A DNA stretch of 64,000 nucleotides from Dehalococcoidia bacterium UBA2588 (GCA_002339805.1 DDKW01000035.1:1-64000), one strand, 5' to 3'; positions 18,819 through 28,024 are shown, numbered from the stretch's first letter. Numbers and translations: made by a program. Notes: generated by a model from the sequence alone, not told the origin.

Positions 18819-20000
18819 CTAGTCTGCGGTGATAGTTATATTCTTGAATTGAGGTATAACTTCTTCGGAAAATTTTTGCATTTGATCAACAAGAACGTCT
18901 TGAGGGGTGCCCATAGGCAGACTGACGTTGACTCGGTCTAAACCCGGATATTTTTCTTCCAGTGCTTTTAATTTTTCTACAATCAGTTCAGAGGGGCCGG
19001 CAAGAAAACCGCCGCTAGTTTCAGCATCTTCTATCGTAGGCAGTCCAGCATATGGAGCTGACTTAGGGTCACCCATAGCCTCAATTTGTTCATCTGAAAG
19101 AGTTTGGACTAGTCGTAAAGGCCCAAACATTTTCAGATTTTCTTCATAGAATCCAGCGGCATTAGCAAGGGCTTCTTGTTTGGAATCTGCGATATAAAAA
19201 TGATAACCTATGCTCAAATTCTCTCCCAGCGATACGTCCGCACCAGCACGCTGATATGCTTCCTGAAATCTTACGATGATTTCATGCATTGCTCCTCCTT
19301 CAGCTGAACCTCCTCCTATGATCCCTTTAATCCCGTGCTTAGCCATAAATTTAAAGGCTCTTTCTGATGCACTCTGAATTGGCTGCCAGCATTCCACTGG
19401 AGTAGATTTAGGCCTGGGAACTAAAGTAATTTCTTTAAGATCATATCCACGATAAGGCACATCAGGAGGAATGGTGTAATGTTTCCCTTTGTGGGAAAAC
19501 GATTCGTTGTTGAAAGCTTTAAACATAATTTCAACTTGTTCCTCGAAGAGTTCTCGGTTGGAATCTTGATCAATCAAAGGAGAACCAAATGTTTCAATCT
19601 CTCTGGTGTGATAACCTCTACCAACTCCAAATGTAACTCTGCCATTAGTTAGAACATCTGCTGTGGCCCAGTCTTCTGCTAACCTTAGTGGGTGCCACAT
19701 TGGCGCAACATTAAATCCACATCCTATACGGAGATTTTTTGTTAAATGTGATAAATGCACACCCAGAAGCACTATATTCGGTAAACATTCATATCCTTCA
19801 GGTTGGAAATGATGCTCAGCCATCCAAAGAGTGTCGTATCCTCCGGTATCCATTTGCTGAGCGAGCACTGTCATTTTGTCGAATACAGTACACAATTGAT
19901 CGTTAGAAAATCGTCTGTCGTTTACGGGTGTGCCTGAGTAACCAATGTTGTCCATGTCTATATGACCAGCGTATAAACTGTCGAATTTAGTGATAGCCAT
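18819..20000 (-). CDS. luciferase-like (LLM) flavin-dependent monooxygenase
   Basis: Bacterial-luciferase-fold flavoprotein using FMNH2 or F420H2. Diagnostic blocks are GYDTLWMAEHHF near the N-terminus, GRVTFGVGRGYHTREIETFG, and a C-terminal region with GPSELIVEKLKAL. About 393 aa. The start at 20000 (MAITKFDSL) has GGAGG 6 bases upstream; a longer in-frame start does not. Substrate unknown. Paralogue-rich LLM families are characteristic of SAR202-type Chloroflexota, which fits but does not prove the taxonomic guess. Confidence 0.85.
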   Translation of the reverse strand: MAITKFDSLYAGHIDMDNIGYSGTPVNDRRFSNDQLCTVFDKMTVLAQQMDTGGYDTLWMAEHHFQPEGYECLPNIVLLGVHLSHLTKNLRIGCGFNVAPMWHPLRLAEDWATADVLTNGRVTFGVGRGYHTREIETFGSPLIDQDSNRELFEEQVEIMFKAFNNESFSHKGKHYTIPPDVPYRGYDLKEITLVPRPKSTPVECWQPIQSASERAFKFMAKHGIKGIIGGGSAEGGAMHEIIVRFQEAYQRAGADVSLGENLSIGYHFYIADSKQEALANAAGFYEENLKMFGPLRLVQTLSDEQIEAMGDPKSAPYAGLPTIEDAETSGGFLAGPSELIVEKLKALEEKYPGLDRVNVSLPMGTPQDVLVDQMQKFSEEVIPQFKNITITAD

Positions 20001-20113
20001 AATCACCCTCCGAAGGATTAGATTGTCCACATTGTATAAATTACATTGTTTATGTCAAACAAGCTTATGTTATTGTTCTAGAAAATCGATTATAATGCCA
20101 CACGGGAGCTGAC

Positions 20114-20545
20114 ATGATTGGTCTTAATGTATACTCATTCATAATGCCTGGGATTAAGCTGATATCTAGTATCTGTATATCAGGTATATTGGGCGCTTTA
20201 ATTGGCTGGTTAGGAATATTTACTAACAGATCAATTGGTTACATATGGGCCCCAGAAATCCACTTGTTTATATACTTTGCATTTATTGGGTTTGGATCTG
20301 GATTGGGGGCTTATTTACCTTGGCTCGATGCTGAATCTTCTGTTATAAAACGTTTGGCAATTCTGCTTGTTGCGTGCTTGCTAGGTATTCTAGGTGCTTA
20401 TCTAGGCTATTTATACGGACTGAACTCTGCTGTTGAATGGTTGTCTATGAGGTATACCATAGACTTCAAAACTCATAGGGTTGCTATATTGGTGCCAGTC
20501 ATTTTCATGGCGGTTGTCGCAGGATATAGAGAACTCAGGGACTAG
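20114..20545 (+). CDS. hypothetical four-helix membrane protein
   Basis: 143 aa with about four hydrophobic segments (near residues 12-33, 47-66, 76-100 and 122-138), several glycine-rich. GGGAG precedes the ATG at good spacing. I do not recognise the family. It overlaps the last 11 bases of the convergent MFS gene. Confidence 0.7.
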   Translation: MIGLNVYSFIMPGIKLISSICISGILGALIGWLGIFTNRSIGYIWAPEIHLFIYFAFIGFGSGLGAYLPWLDAESSVIKRLAILLVACLLGILGAYLGYLYGLNSAVEWLSMRYTIDFKTHRVAILVPVIFMAVVAGYRELRD

Positions 20546-21797
20546 ACTTCGTTCTTGACCTTCCTTGAATAGCAGATAATGTCACAGCCAGACCTATTAG
20601 AATTCCTCCATTAACGATTAATGCCAGACGACTACTTAGGAGACTGCCAAGATAGGCTATTTCTAGATGACCCGCAGGTCCAATTCCTACTCCTACAACC
20701 CAGGTTCCCATCGCTTTGCCTCTTTGGTCTGTCTCTGTTATGGATTGCATTAAGGTTTGATGAACTATATCTGTCGCGCCCGATATTAGATTAATGGTGA
20801 ATACGGAAATTATCATAAATATGAGTGTTGAACTATTTGCCAACATGAGTTCACCTATGCCAAACCCAAGGATAAGTAGAGAGATCATTTTCATGTTACC
20901 GGTTTTTGCCTGCGTAGAAACAATCATAAAAATACTAAAAATGCCTCCTAGGTGCTTTGTTGCGTTCAAAATACCTAGAGTGAAGCCTCCTGCCTCAAGA
21001 GTTTCAGCTACAAGTACTGGCAAAAGAACTTGGTATGAGAATCCGAATACTTCTGTTAGGGTGCATGATGTGAATAGAACTTGTAACTGTTTATTATTTT
21101 TGAGAAGAAGGAAATAACTGATTAAATTCGTTAAAGGTGCGTGTGACTGCTTAGATGATGGAGAGCGTGGGGTTCGGTGCATCTGAGAAGCCACCGCAGC
21201 ACTAATAACATATGCTCCACCCATGATGTAGAATCCTACACTTGTGTTAAATTCCGCTATTAAAAACCCTCCTACTAGAGCACCTGAAATTGCTCCGACT
21301 TTCGAGGCGAGATTTATCAATGCTATACCATTTAATGCTGATTGATGTTCATTTATTTGATAGGCGTAAGCGCTCCTTGTGGTTAGTTGTACAGAATCTA
21401 TTGCGCCCAATAGCAATGCCAACGCACTAAGTCCTGCCATACTGAAAGGAATAGATTGATTGATAGTGGCAACAGATAAAGAAATAATAGCTAATATCGC
21501 AGAAGTGAATATTATTAGAAACTTACGGTCAACCATGTCAGACAATATCCCTGCAATCATACCTCCAATCACGAACGGGACTTGTCTTAAAGCAAAAATT
21601 AAGCCCACAAATACAATGGATTGGCTTATATCGTAGGAAATCCAGCCAAGCATAACCTGTTGCATGCCAACGGACATGTGGGCAGCTACAGAAGAAGTCC
21701 ACAACATCCTGAAATTATGAGACTTGAATGTTTGGACACTTTGATTATAAATGTTCAAGTTTTTATGCTCATATCGACTGGTAAAGCAGTGTATCAT
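20535..21797 (-). CDS. MFS transporter, EntS/MFS_3-like exporter
   Basis: 420 aa, about 12 membrane segments. The family start QTFKSHNFRMLWTSS is followed by MLGWISYDISQS, the loop motif GILSDMVDRKFLI between helices 2 and 3, and later LISGATDIVHQTLMQSITETDQRGKAMG, which is typical of the MFS_3 exporters. Substrate unknown. The exact start is uncertain: the ATG at 21797 lacks a good ribosome-binding site, and a TTG 13 codons in is an alternative. Confidence 0.82.
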   Translation of the reverse strand: MIHCFTSRYEHKNLNIYNQSVQTFKSHNFRMLWTSSVAAHMSVGMQQVMLGWISYDISQSIVFVGLIFALRQVPFVIGGMIAGILSDMVDRKFLIIFTSAILAIISLSVATINQSIPFSMAGLSALALLLGAIDSVQLTTRSAYAYQINEHQSALNGIALINLASKVGAISGALVGGFLIAEFNTSVGFYIMGGAYVISAAVASQMHRTPRSPSSKQSHAPLTNLISYFLLLKNNKQLQVLFTSCTLTEVFGFSYQVLLPVLVAETLEAGGFTLGILNATKHLGGIFSIFMIVSTQAKTGNMKMISLLILGFGIGELMLANSSTLIFMIISVFTINLISGATDIVHQTLMQSITETDQRGKAMGTWVVGVGIGPAGHLEIAYLGSLLSSRLALIVNGGILIGLAVTLSAIQGRSRTKSSP

Positions 21798-21877
21798 ATC
21801 TATTTGCTATTAATGATGGATATTTGTTTCTGAAGCGATTCATTAAACTTGAAAAGGTTTAATATTTCTGGCAACAT

Positions 21878-22783
21878 GTGTTAATGGACATAGGCGCATT
21901 TAAAATACAAGATGATTTACCTGAAATTAACAACCCGTATGTAATTGCTATGATCAAACCTTGGGTTGATGTAGGTAAAGTAGGGACTCTAACATTAAAC
22001 CGCATAGAACGGTTTTTTGGAGCAACTGAAATCGGGGAATTACATAAGCCGGGTAGATTTTTTGATTTTACCCGATATAGGCCCAATATGAGATTCGTCC
22101 AAGGGAAACGAACTATGCGGATTCCCAACAGCTTTCTGAAGCACGGGAAGTCAGAGAATGGACAGGATTATTTGTTCCTGCACTTGTTTGAACCTCACGC
22201 AAATGGCGAAGAATATGTTGAATCTATATTGGATATAGTCAAACAATTCAAAGTTGAACGATATTGCCGTGTGGGAGCTATGTATGACGCAGTTCCGCAT
22301 ACCAGGCCCATCTTAATGACTGGATCAATTGGTGATATCACCCAAATTAGACCGGTTGAAAATCTGAGATTGAGGCAGAGCAGTTACCAAGGCCCCACTA
22401 CTATCATGAATTTGCTTGCGGTGGGGATAGAAGATTTGGAGATTGAGACATTAAATTTTATGGCACATCTTCCGCAATATGCCCAACTCGAAGAAGATTA
22501 CAGTGGAGTTTCCCGGATGATTGAAGTTCTATCATCCATATACTCGGATATACCTAAAGATTTGTCACCAATTAGACGAGGTCAAAGGCAGTATAGAGAA
22601 TTGACTAAAGCGGTTGAAAACAACTCAGAGCTTAAAGGATTGATTGAGCAGATGGAATCAATGTATGATTCTGACCGGAAAGCGGAACTTGATGACTCAG
22701 AACCAGATGAAACGTCAAATCTGTCTCCAGAAATTGAGAGCTTTTTGGATGAAATTGGCCAACAGTTAGAAGATGATAAGTAA
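21878..22783 (+). CDS. PAC2-family protein (proteasome-assembly-chaperone-like)
   Basis: 301 aa. The N-terminal 200 residues follow the PAC2 pattern (VIAMIKPWVDVGKVGTLTL at the start, VGAMYDAVPHTRP in the middle, QGPTTIMNLLAVG later). The last 60 residues are acidic and rich in D, E and S. PAC2 proteins assemble 20S proteasomes in archaea and eukaryotes; bacterial roles are unclear. No proteasome gene is nearby. Starts with GTG at 21878 or ATG at 21884; neither has a strong ribosome-binding site. Confidence 0.8.
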   Translation: MLMDIGAFKIQDDLPEINNPYVIAMIKPWVDVGKVGTLTLNRIERFFGATEIGELHKPGRFFDFTRYRPNMRFVQGKRTMRIPNSFLKHGKSENGQDYLFLHLFEPHANGEEYVESILDIVKQFKVERYCRVGAMYDAVPHTRPILMTGSIGDITQIRPVENLRLRQSSYQGPTTIMNLLAVGIEDLEIETLNFMAHLPQYAQLEEDYSGVSRMIEVLSSIYSDIPKDLSPIRRGQRQYRELTKAVENNSELKGLIEQMESMYDSDRKAELDDSEPDETSNLSPEIESFLDEIGQQLEDDK

Positions 22784-22799
22784 GTAGTCTCGTACTATT

Positions 22800-22876
22800 T
22801 GGTAGCGCGGGAGGGACTCGAACCCCCGACCTATGGATTATGATTCCACCGCTCTAACCAGCTGAGCTACCGCGCC
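22800..22876 (-). tRNA. tRNA-Met (anticodon CAU), elongator type
   Basis: 77 nt including encoded CCA. Acceptor GGCGCGG pairs with CCGCGCT (G1-U72 wobble). The D arm is GCTC...GAGC, the anticodon stem GTGGA/TCCAT with loop ATCATAA, and the T arm GGGGG-TTCGAGT-CCCTC. The absence of an unpaired first base argues against initiator tRNA. A lysidine-modified tRNA-Ile2, which also has CAU, cannot be excluded by eye. Confidence 0.9.
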
Positions 22877-22974
22877 GTAAGTAGGATATTGAACTTTCAA
22901 ATACGAGAATTGATGTTACCCTTGTGATTTGTAACTGTCAATGAAATAGAAGGATTTGATTCAAGTATTTACAA

Positions 22975-23304
22975 ATGCAAAATCACGAAGACATCGTTCA
23001 AGATTTATTTTTGATTATCAAAGACAATATTGTTAAAAATATAATTATCCCTGAACTCGTAGTAGGCTCGGGTGTATATGGATTAGAAATCTTGCATAAC
23101 TTGGTTGATCTAGGTTGTGTGATTGTTGATGATCAGGGTTCAATAAAAAAGGTAGATATTAATATGAACGTTATGGTTAACACAGAAATAGGAATCACTA
23201 ATTCGTTGACTGTAACTGATGTAAACGCAAGCCTATATGAATCTGCAATATTGTTTGCCACTCTAATTCGGCAATTAACTTACACGGAGCAAATCACTCT
23301 GTAA
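22975..23304 (+). CDS. hypothetical protein
   Basis: 109 aa, no recognised domain. It alternates hydrophobic and acidic stretches (residues 20-45 VVGSGVYGLEILHNLVDLG), ends in a likely amphipathic helix, and has no signal peptide. There is no clear ribosome-binding site before the ATG. It is convergent with the rnhA-moaC fusion, 2 bases apart. The codon choice looks like its neighbours, so it is probably real. Confidence 0.5.
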   Translation: MQNHEDIVQDLFLIIKDNIVKNIIIPELVVGSGVYGLEILHNLVDLGCVIVDDQGSIKKVDINMNVMVNTEIGITNSLTVTDVNASLYESAILFATLIRQLTYTEQITL

Positions 23305-23306
23305 CC

Positions 23307-24221
23307 TCAGGAGAAGTCTATATCTCCGCTGCGTCCCCCAGACTTTTTGACAAGCTTTATATCTGATATTGTCATTTGGCGATCCGATGCCTTGGCCATG
23401 TCATATATAGTTAAGGCCGCTACGCTTACGGCTGTTAAAGCTTCCATCTCTACTCCAGTTTTACTGGAAGTTTTTGCATATCCTTCGATTAAGATGGAAG
23501 AACTTGAATCCTCAATGCTGAGTTCTACAGTGATTTTTTCTAATGGCAATGGGTGGCATAACGGAATTAAATCAGAAGTCTTTTTGGCGCCCATGATCCC
23601 AGCAATCTGCGCTAGAGTAAATACGTCCCCTTTTTTGATTAAACCTTGTTTGATCAATTCTAGAGTATCTCGAGACATTGTTACCGACCCGGTGGCTGTG
23701 GCTTCACGGACAGTAATATTTTTTGAGGCGACGTCCACCATTGAGGCATTTCCAGCGTCGTCAATATGAGTGAGACTTTCGGTTGGTTGATGATCATTCA
23801 ATTTGATATCTCCTTTACTAGCAGCTTCCGCAGCTGCATATGCGAGTTTATCGGCTAATTCGTTTCCTGGATCTCCTGAATGTCCCTTGACCCAGTGCCA
23901 AGTGAGGTGATGCCTGTTAGCTTGGATGTCTAATTGTGCCCACAAATCTTTGTTAACGTTTCTTTTCCAGTTTTTGGTCATTGAGTTTATAACATAGCTA
24001 CTGTCAGAGAAAATATGTATTTTAGAATTGGATTTTACAGCTTTAAGACCTTCGATTACTGCGGTAATTTCCATTTTATTGTTCGTGGTGTTGACTTCTC
24101 CTCCGGATAATTTTTGGGTGATTTGGTTGTCAGTAAAAATCACTGCGGCCCACCCCCCAGGGCCAGGGTTCCCTTTGCAAGAGCCGTCTGTATATATATG
24201 GAGGTTTTGAGATCCTTCCAT
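23307..24221 (-). CDS. RNase HI - MoaC fusion protein
   Basis: 304 aa with two complete enzymes. Residues 1-135 are RNase HI with all four acidic catalytic residues: YTDGSCKGNPG, NNKMEIT, FSDSSYVIN and GNELADKLA. From about residue 150 the sequence is MoaC (cyclic pyranopterin monophosphate synthase, molybdenum cofactor step 1b): THIDDAGNASMVDVASK, SDLIPLCHPLPLEKI, GVEMEALTAVS and IYDMAKASDR, with the conserved Asp/Lys pair. The frame is continuous. GGAGG lies 5 bases before the ATG, inside the 3' end of moaA, so the gene is in one transcript with moaA. RNase HI removes RNA from RNA/DNA hybrids and has no known link to MoaC. Confidence 0.92.
   Translation of the reverse strand: MEGSQNLHIYTDGSCKGNPGPGGWAAVIFTDNQITQKLSGGEVNTTNNKMEITAVIEGLKAVKSNSKIHIFSDSSYVINSMTKNWKRNVNKDLWAQLDIQANRHHLTWHWVKGHSGDPGNELADKLAYAAAEAASKGDIKLNDHQPTESLTHIDDAGNASMVDVASKNITVREATATGSVTMSRDTLELIKQGLIKKGDVFTLAQIAGIMGAKKTSDLIPLCHPLPLEKITVELSIEDSSSSILIEGYAKTSSKTGVEMEALTAVSVAALTIYDMAKASDRQMTISDIKLVKKSGGRSGDIDFS
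23799..23816 (-). promoter_or_regulatory. internal Shine-Dalgarno and TTG start at the RNase HI/MoaC junction
   Basis: On the minus strand AAAGGAG (23816-23810) is followed after 8 bases by an in-frame TTG (23801-23799, codon 141). Initiation there would give a 164-aa stand-alone MoaC, close to the normal MoaC length. The site lies in the linker just before the first conserved MoaC residues. Confidence 0.55.
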
Positions 24222-24222
24222 G

Positions 24223-25239
24223 CTACCCTCCTATATGAAACATTTCTATTTTGTCTTTGGAGGATCCTGCATTTGAGGTTGTTGATCTTTCTTCTGAATA
24301 TCTGTCTTCTCTCATATTCCAAGATGACCGTATCAGGTTTGTTAGTTCAGCGTCGGTAGCTCCGGCTCTCATAGGAGTTTTTAAGTCGATGCCCCCAGTT
24401 GCAAACAAACAGGTCACCAGTTTACCGTCAGTACTTAGACGTGCCCTGGAACATTGAGAGCAAAAAGGTTTAGTTACAGACGAAATAAGACCGATTTCTC
24501 CGCTACCATCAGAATATTCATATCTATCTGCTACTTCTTCGGGATAATTCTTTCCTAGCGGACGTATATCTAAGGCATCTTTGATTATGCGTACAATTTC
24601 TTGTGAAGGTACTACTTGTTTGAAATCCCATTTATTTTGATTTCCTACATCCATATATTCGATAAATCTAAGTATGAAGTTGTTATCCTTACAATATTTA
24701 GCCAAATCTACTATGGTATGATCGTTGACTCCTTTTTGGACTACGCAATTTACTTTTATGGGGTCTAATCCGACTTTTTGCGCTGCGCTAATCCCTGATA
24801 GGACCCGGTCAACAGAGAATCCTACCCCGTTCATGTGCTTGAACACTTCATCATCCAACGAGTCTAAACTAATTGTAATTCTACGAAGTCCAGCATCTTT
24901 TAGTTTTTGTGCTTGTTTAGGGAGTAAATAGGCGTTGGTAGTTAGGGCTATATCTTTAATGCCTTCCACTGAAGTCAGCATCTGAATAAGTTCGTTAACG
25001 TTCATCCTTAGCAGAGGTTCGCCACCAGTCAGTCGGATTTTATCTACTCCTAACTGGCTGAAAATGTTAGCGAATCTAGTTATCTCTTCAAACGATAGAA
25101 TGTCTTCTTTAGGTAGGAATTTATAAGCCATTCCAAAAGTTTCTTTAGGCATGCAATAAGGACACCTAAAATTGCATTTATCTGTTACAGATATTCTAAG
25201 GTCTTTGAGAGGCCTATTAAATTTATCAATTATATTCAT
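24223..25239 (-). CDS. moaA: GTP 3',8-cyclase MoaA
   Basis: Radical-SAM enzyme that starts molybdenum-cofactor synthesis from GTP, acting with MoaC encoded just downstream. The N-terminal 4Fe-4S motif is CNFRCPYC; the second C-terminal cluster is CSQCSRARLSTDGKLVTC, and the protein ends in the essential Gly-Gly (FHIGG). About 338 aa. Start taken at the ATG of MNIIDKFNRPL; TTG codons 3 residues earlier are alternatives and none has a clear ribosome-binding site. Confidence 0.95.
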   Translation of the reverse strand: MNIIDKFNRPLKDLRISVTDKCNFRCPYCMPKETFGMAYKFLPKEDILSFEEITRFANIFSQLGVDKIRLTGGEPLLRMNVNELIQMLTSVEGIKDIALTTNAYLLPKQAQKLKDAGLRRITISLDSLDDEVFKHMNGVGFSVDRVLSGISAAQKVGLDPIKVNCVVQKGVNDHTIVDLAKYCKDNNFILRFIEYMDVGNQNKWDFKQVVPSQEIVRIIKDALDIRPLGKNYPEEVADRYEYSDGSGEIGLISSVTKPFCSQCSRARLSTDGKLVTCLFATGGIDLKTPMRAGATDAELTNLIRSSWNMREDRYSEERSTTSNAGSSKDKIEMFHIGG

Positions 25240-25266
25240 ATGCAACAATCAATTAGAAATTTACTA

Positions 25267-25287
25267 GCGAAGCTATTTTGCTTTCGC
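25267..25287 (-). other. short hairpin between rdgB and moaA
   Basis: GCGAAGC and GCTTTCGC pair with one unpaired base around a 6-nt loop. No T-run follows on the minus strand, so a terminator is not supported. It may be a processing or attenuation element in the moaA leader, or chance. Confidence 0.3.
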
Positions 25288-25304
25288 GACCTAATTATAC
25301 AGGA

Positions 25305-25907
25305 TCAGATAACATCTTTTAATTTCTCTAAATACATTAATATTTTTCGGGACGCATCAGCTCGGTGGCTGATCAGGTTTTTGTAATCAGGGTGTAGTTC
25401 ACTCAATGTTTTATTGATGCTAGGTAGCAGGAATATGGGGTCGTAACCGAATCCTTGATCTCCCGCAGGAGTTTCTGAGATTATCCCGCTAATCGATCCC
25501 ATCGATACTAAGGGATCCTGACTTAACCCAACGATCGATATGCAGCATACAAATCTAGCAGTCCTGTTATTGTATTGGACATCCCTCATATTACGCAGCA
25601 CAAGGTTCATTCGGTCAGTATCAGTAAAATTTTCCGAGCCGTACCTAGCGGAATAAATTCCGGGTTCTCCATCTAGAGCGTCGACTTCCAAGCCTGAGTC
25701 ATCAGCTAAGCAAGGTAGACCAGTAATCTTGTTACCATGATAGCTTTTAATCAGTGAGTTTTGCTGGAATGTAGACCCTGATTCATCAACTTGCTGTGAA
25801 ATGTTCATATCTGCTAGAGATAAAAGTTGTACACCTAGTGGAGTAAATATAGCTTCATATTCTTGCATCTTGCCGGGGTTTTGGGTTGATATAAGTAGTT
25901 CTTTCAT
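25305..25907 (-). CDS. rdgB: non-canonical purine NTP pyrophosphatase (RdgB/HAM1)
   Basis: Hydrolyses dITP, ITP and XTP to monophosphates, cleaning the nucleotide pool. Blocks: LLISTQNPGKMQEYEAIF at the N-terminus, LADDSGLEVDALDGEPGIYSARY, the GFGYDPIFLLP strand and the C-terminal SHRADASRKIL. Start taken at the ATG of MKELLIST (200 aa); a longer start would run into the upstream CoA-transferase gene. Confidence 0.93.
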   Translation of the reverse strand: MKELLISTQNPGKMQEYEAIFTPLGVQLLSLADMNISQQVDESGSTFQQNSLIKSYHGNKITGLPCLADDSGLEVDALDGEPGIYSARYGSENFTDTDRMNLVLRNMRDVQYNNRTARFVCCISIVGLSQDPLVSMGSISGIISETPAGDQGFGYDPIFLLPSINKTLSELHPDYKNLISHRADASRKILMYLEKLKDVI

Positions 25908-25929
25908 GGCGCTGATATCCCTTTGGTCA

Positions 25930-27126
25930 CTATATGATACCTTTTTGAGTGAGGTCATCTATTTGATCATCGGTGTATTTGAGCCATTCTTTGTAGATTT
26001 CTTTATTGTGATGTCCCAAATTTGGTCCCGCATGACGAATTTCTCCCGGGTTATTGTTAAATTTAGGGATGACCCCAACCATTTTTGTAGGGCCAATGAA
26101 TGGATCGTCAATTTCAACTATGTTGTTTCGTTCTGCTATGTGAGGATCTTTGGCTACGTCTTCCGAGTCGTAAACTTGTCCCACAATACCTCCTGTTGGT
26201 ATTAGAGTGTCCAGAATTTCTGATGCTGTCTTGGTATCGAACCAAGCCTGGATTTCGTTATTTAGTTCATCCCTGTGAGTTATTCTGGCTTCGTTGGTTT
26301 CAAATTTTTTTGATGTTAGCAAAGACTCTACGTCCATTGCTCGAGCCAAAGTTTCCCAAGTGTTTTGAGATGTTGCTGACAATCCTACCCATTTGTCATC
26401 TGCAGTGTGATACAGGTTTCTGGGAGCGGCGTCCGGGAAGTTGTTCCCAGATCGTCCTCGATTAATATTGAGCTTGTCGAACATAGTCACGAACGGAATC
26501 ATAAGCCTCATTAAGGGCTCGTATAAACTAATATCTATTATTTCACCTAGGGCATCTGCAGAAGTGTCACGTTTGTATAACGCCATCATCCCTGACATTG
26601 CTCCAAAGATTCCGGATACCTCGTCTGCCAGTGGCAGAGGAGGTAAATTCGGAGGAGAGTCTTCAAAGCCAGCCATGTTCACATAACCACTCATGCATTC
26701 TGCTACTGTACCAAATCCAGGACGATCTTTATAAGGGCCGGTTTGTCCGAACCCCGAAAATCTAAGAATCACCAATTTGGGATTTATTTTGTGCAATTCT
26801 TCAGGAGAAAGGTTCCATTTTTCCAACGTTCCAGGCCTAAATCCCTCAATGAGGATATCTACACTTTGAATTAATTCCTTGAATATAGCTTGACCTTCAG
26901 GATTATTTAAAGATAACGTGATAGATTTTTTGTTCCGCGAGTGTACTGTCCACCATACCGATTTATCTTTAATAAAAGGTCCCCAGTTTCGAAGAGGATC
27001 ACCAGTATCAGGCTTTTCTATCTTAATTACTTCAGCTCCAAAATCTGCCATTAAACTACTAGCAGTTCCTCCTGCTACAATCATGGATATGTCTAGTACT
27101 TTGACTCCTTCAATGGGTCCGCTCAT
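25930..27126 (-). CDS. family III CoA transferase (CaiB/BaiF type)
   Basis: 398 aa. Typical start GPIEGVKVLDISMIVAGGTASSLMADFGAEVIKIEKP, then GDPLRNWGPF, SRNKKSITLSLNNPEGQ, and the catalytic Asp in PLADEVSGIFGAM. Transfers CoA between carboxylic acids. The substrate cannot be deduced. AGAGG lies 6 bases upstream of the ATG. The alpha/beta hydrolase gene upstream lies 13 bases away, so the pair may act together on an organic acid or ester. Confidence 0.9.
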   Translation of the reverse strand: MSGPIEGVKVLDISMIVAGGTASSLMADFGAEVIKIEKPDTGDPLRNWGPFIKDKSVWWTVHSRNKKSITLSLNNPEGQAIFKELIQSVDILIEGFRPGTLEKWNLSPEELHKINPKLVILRFSGFGQTGPYKDRPGFGTVAECMSGYVNMAGFEDSPPNLPPLPLADEVSGIFGAMSGMMALYKRDTSADALGEIIDISLYEPLMRLMIPFVTMFDKLNINRGRSGNNFPDAAPRNLYHTADDKWVGLSATSQNTWETLARAMDVESLLTSKKFETNEARITHRDELNNEIQAWFDTKTASEILDTLIPTGGIVGQVYDSEDVAKDPHIAERNNIVEIDDPFIGPTKMVGVIPKFNNNPGEIRHAGPNLGHHNKEIYKEWLKYTDDQIDDLTQKGII

Positions 27127-27139
27127 TTTTTGCCTCTTT

Positions 27140-28024
27140 CTAATCTTCTAATAAGAATTTTGACACTTCTTCTAGAGTTTCTGCTGGATATTCTAATGGC
27201 AAAAAATGGCTGCCTATACCCATATTTTTAACTTTGGCTTTCTCTGCAAGGTCAATCCATCGAAGGATAGCAGGGTCATCCGCGACTTGGCCTCCTTGGT
27301 AACTGCCTAGTAACAAAAGGTAACTTCCTCTTAAATTTGTGAAATATTTATCTACTTCCATGCCATAACGTGTTTGATAATAATGAGCTTCTACTTCAGG
27401 CGGGCATAATAGTTCAACTCTGCCATCATCCAAAGTTTTAGTTCCTCCATCTAAGTATCCTACAAATGATTCCTCACACCAATTTTTGAAGGCGTTTCGA
27501 TTTCTGTATGCTTCGTAAATTGCTTGTCGTGATTCCCATACTAATCTTTTACTACGAGTACGGTTCAAACGAGACTCAAGTTGCTCAGGAGTTATCATAG
27601 AAGACCTATTTCTAATAGTTGTTTCAGTTAGAGCAATTTTCGTATATCTGCCCGGTAGCATATTTGAAGCCATTAACGTTACTAGTCCTCCTGAAGAATG
27701 TCCTATCCCATGGAGATTATTCAAATCTAATTCTTCTATGAAAGCGGCTACGTCCTGCCCTACTAGCTCAAAATCATATTCACCGGTAGGTTGGTCTGTA
27801 AACCCATGGCCTCGCTGATTCAAGCAGATCACGTGAAAATTATCGGATAAAACCCTCGCGTAGGGATTCCAGACATTGCCGCAGAGGCCCGTTGCATGCA
27901 CCATTAAAAGAGGTGGTGCTGTGTGATTCCCCCAGTCTAAGTAGTGCTGAGTTATTCCATTAGCTTTGATATATTTACTAGTCGGTGTCAAGTCATCCTC
28001 GATTTGTTTGTAGATTTTGCTCAT
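27140..28024 (-). CDS. alpha/beta hydrolase
   Basis: 294 aa alpha/beta-hydrolase fold. Oxyanion region VHATGLCGNVWNPY, strand VICLNQRGHGFTDQP, nucleophile elbow GIGHSSGGLV (Ser), and a C-terminal His in GIGSHFLPLEYP. Probably an esterase or a C-C bond hydrolase. First gene of a minus-strand set with the CoA transferase. Divergent from nuoA. Confidence 0.82.
   Translation of the reverse strand: MSKIYKQIEDDLTPTSKYIKANGITQHYLDWGNHTAPPLLMVHATGLCGNVWNPYARVLSDNFHVICLNQRGHGFTDQPTGEYDFELVGQDVAAFIEELDLNNLHGIGHSSGGLVTLMASNMLPGRYTKIALTETTIRNRSSMITPEQLESRLNRTRSKRLVWESRQAIYEAYRNRNAFKNWCEESFVGYLDGGTKTLDDGRVELLCPPEVEAHYYQTRYGMEVDKYFTNLRGSYLLLLGSYQGGQVADDPAILRWIDLAEKAKVKNMGIGSHFLPLEYPAETLEEVSKFLLED

Noticed and set aside
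25267-25287. Molybdenum-cofactor riboswitch or terminator before moaA
   Set aside because: The whole interval is about 65 bases, too short for a Moco riboswitch, and there is no T-run after the hairpin.
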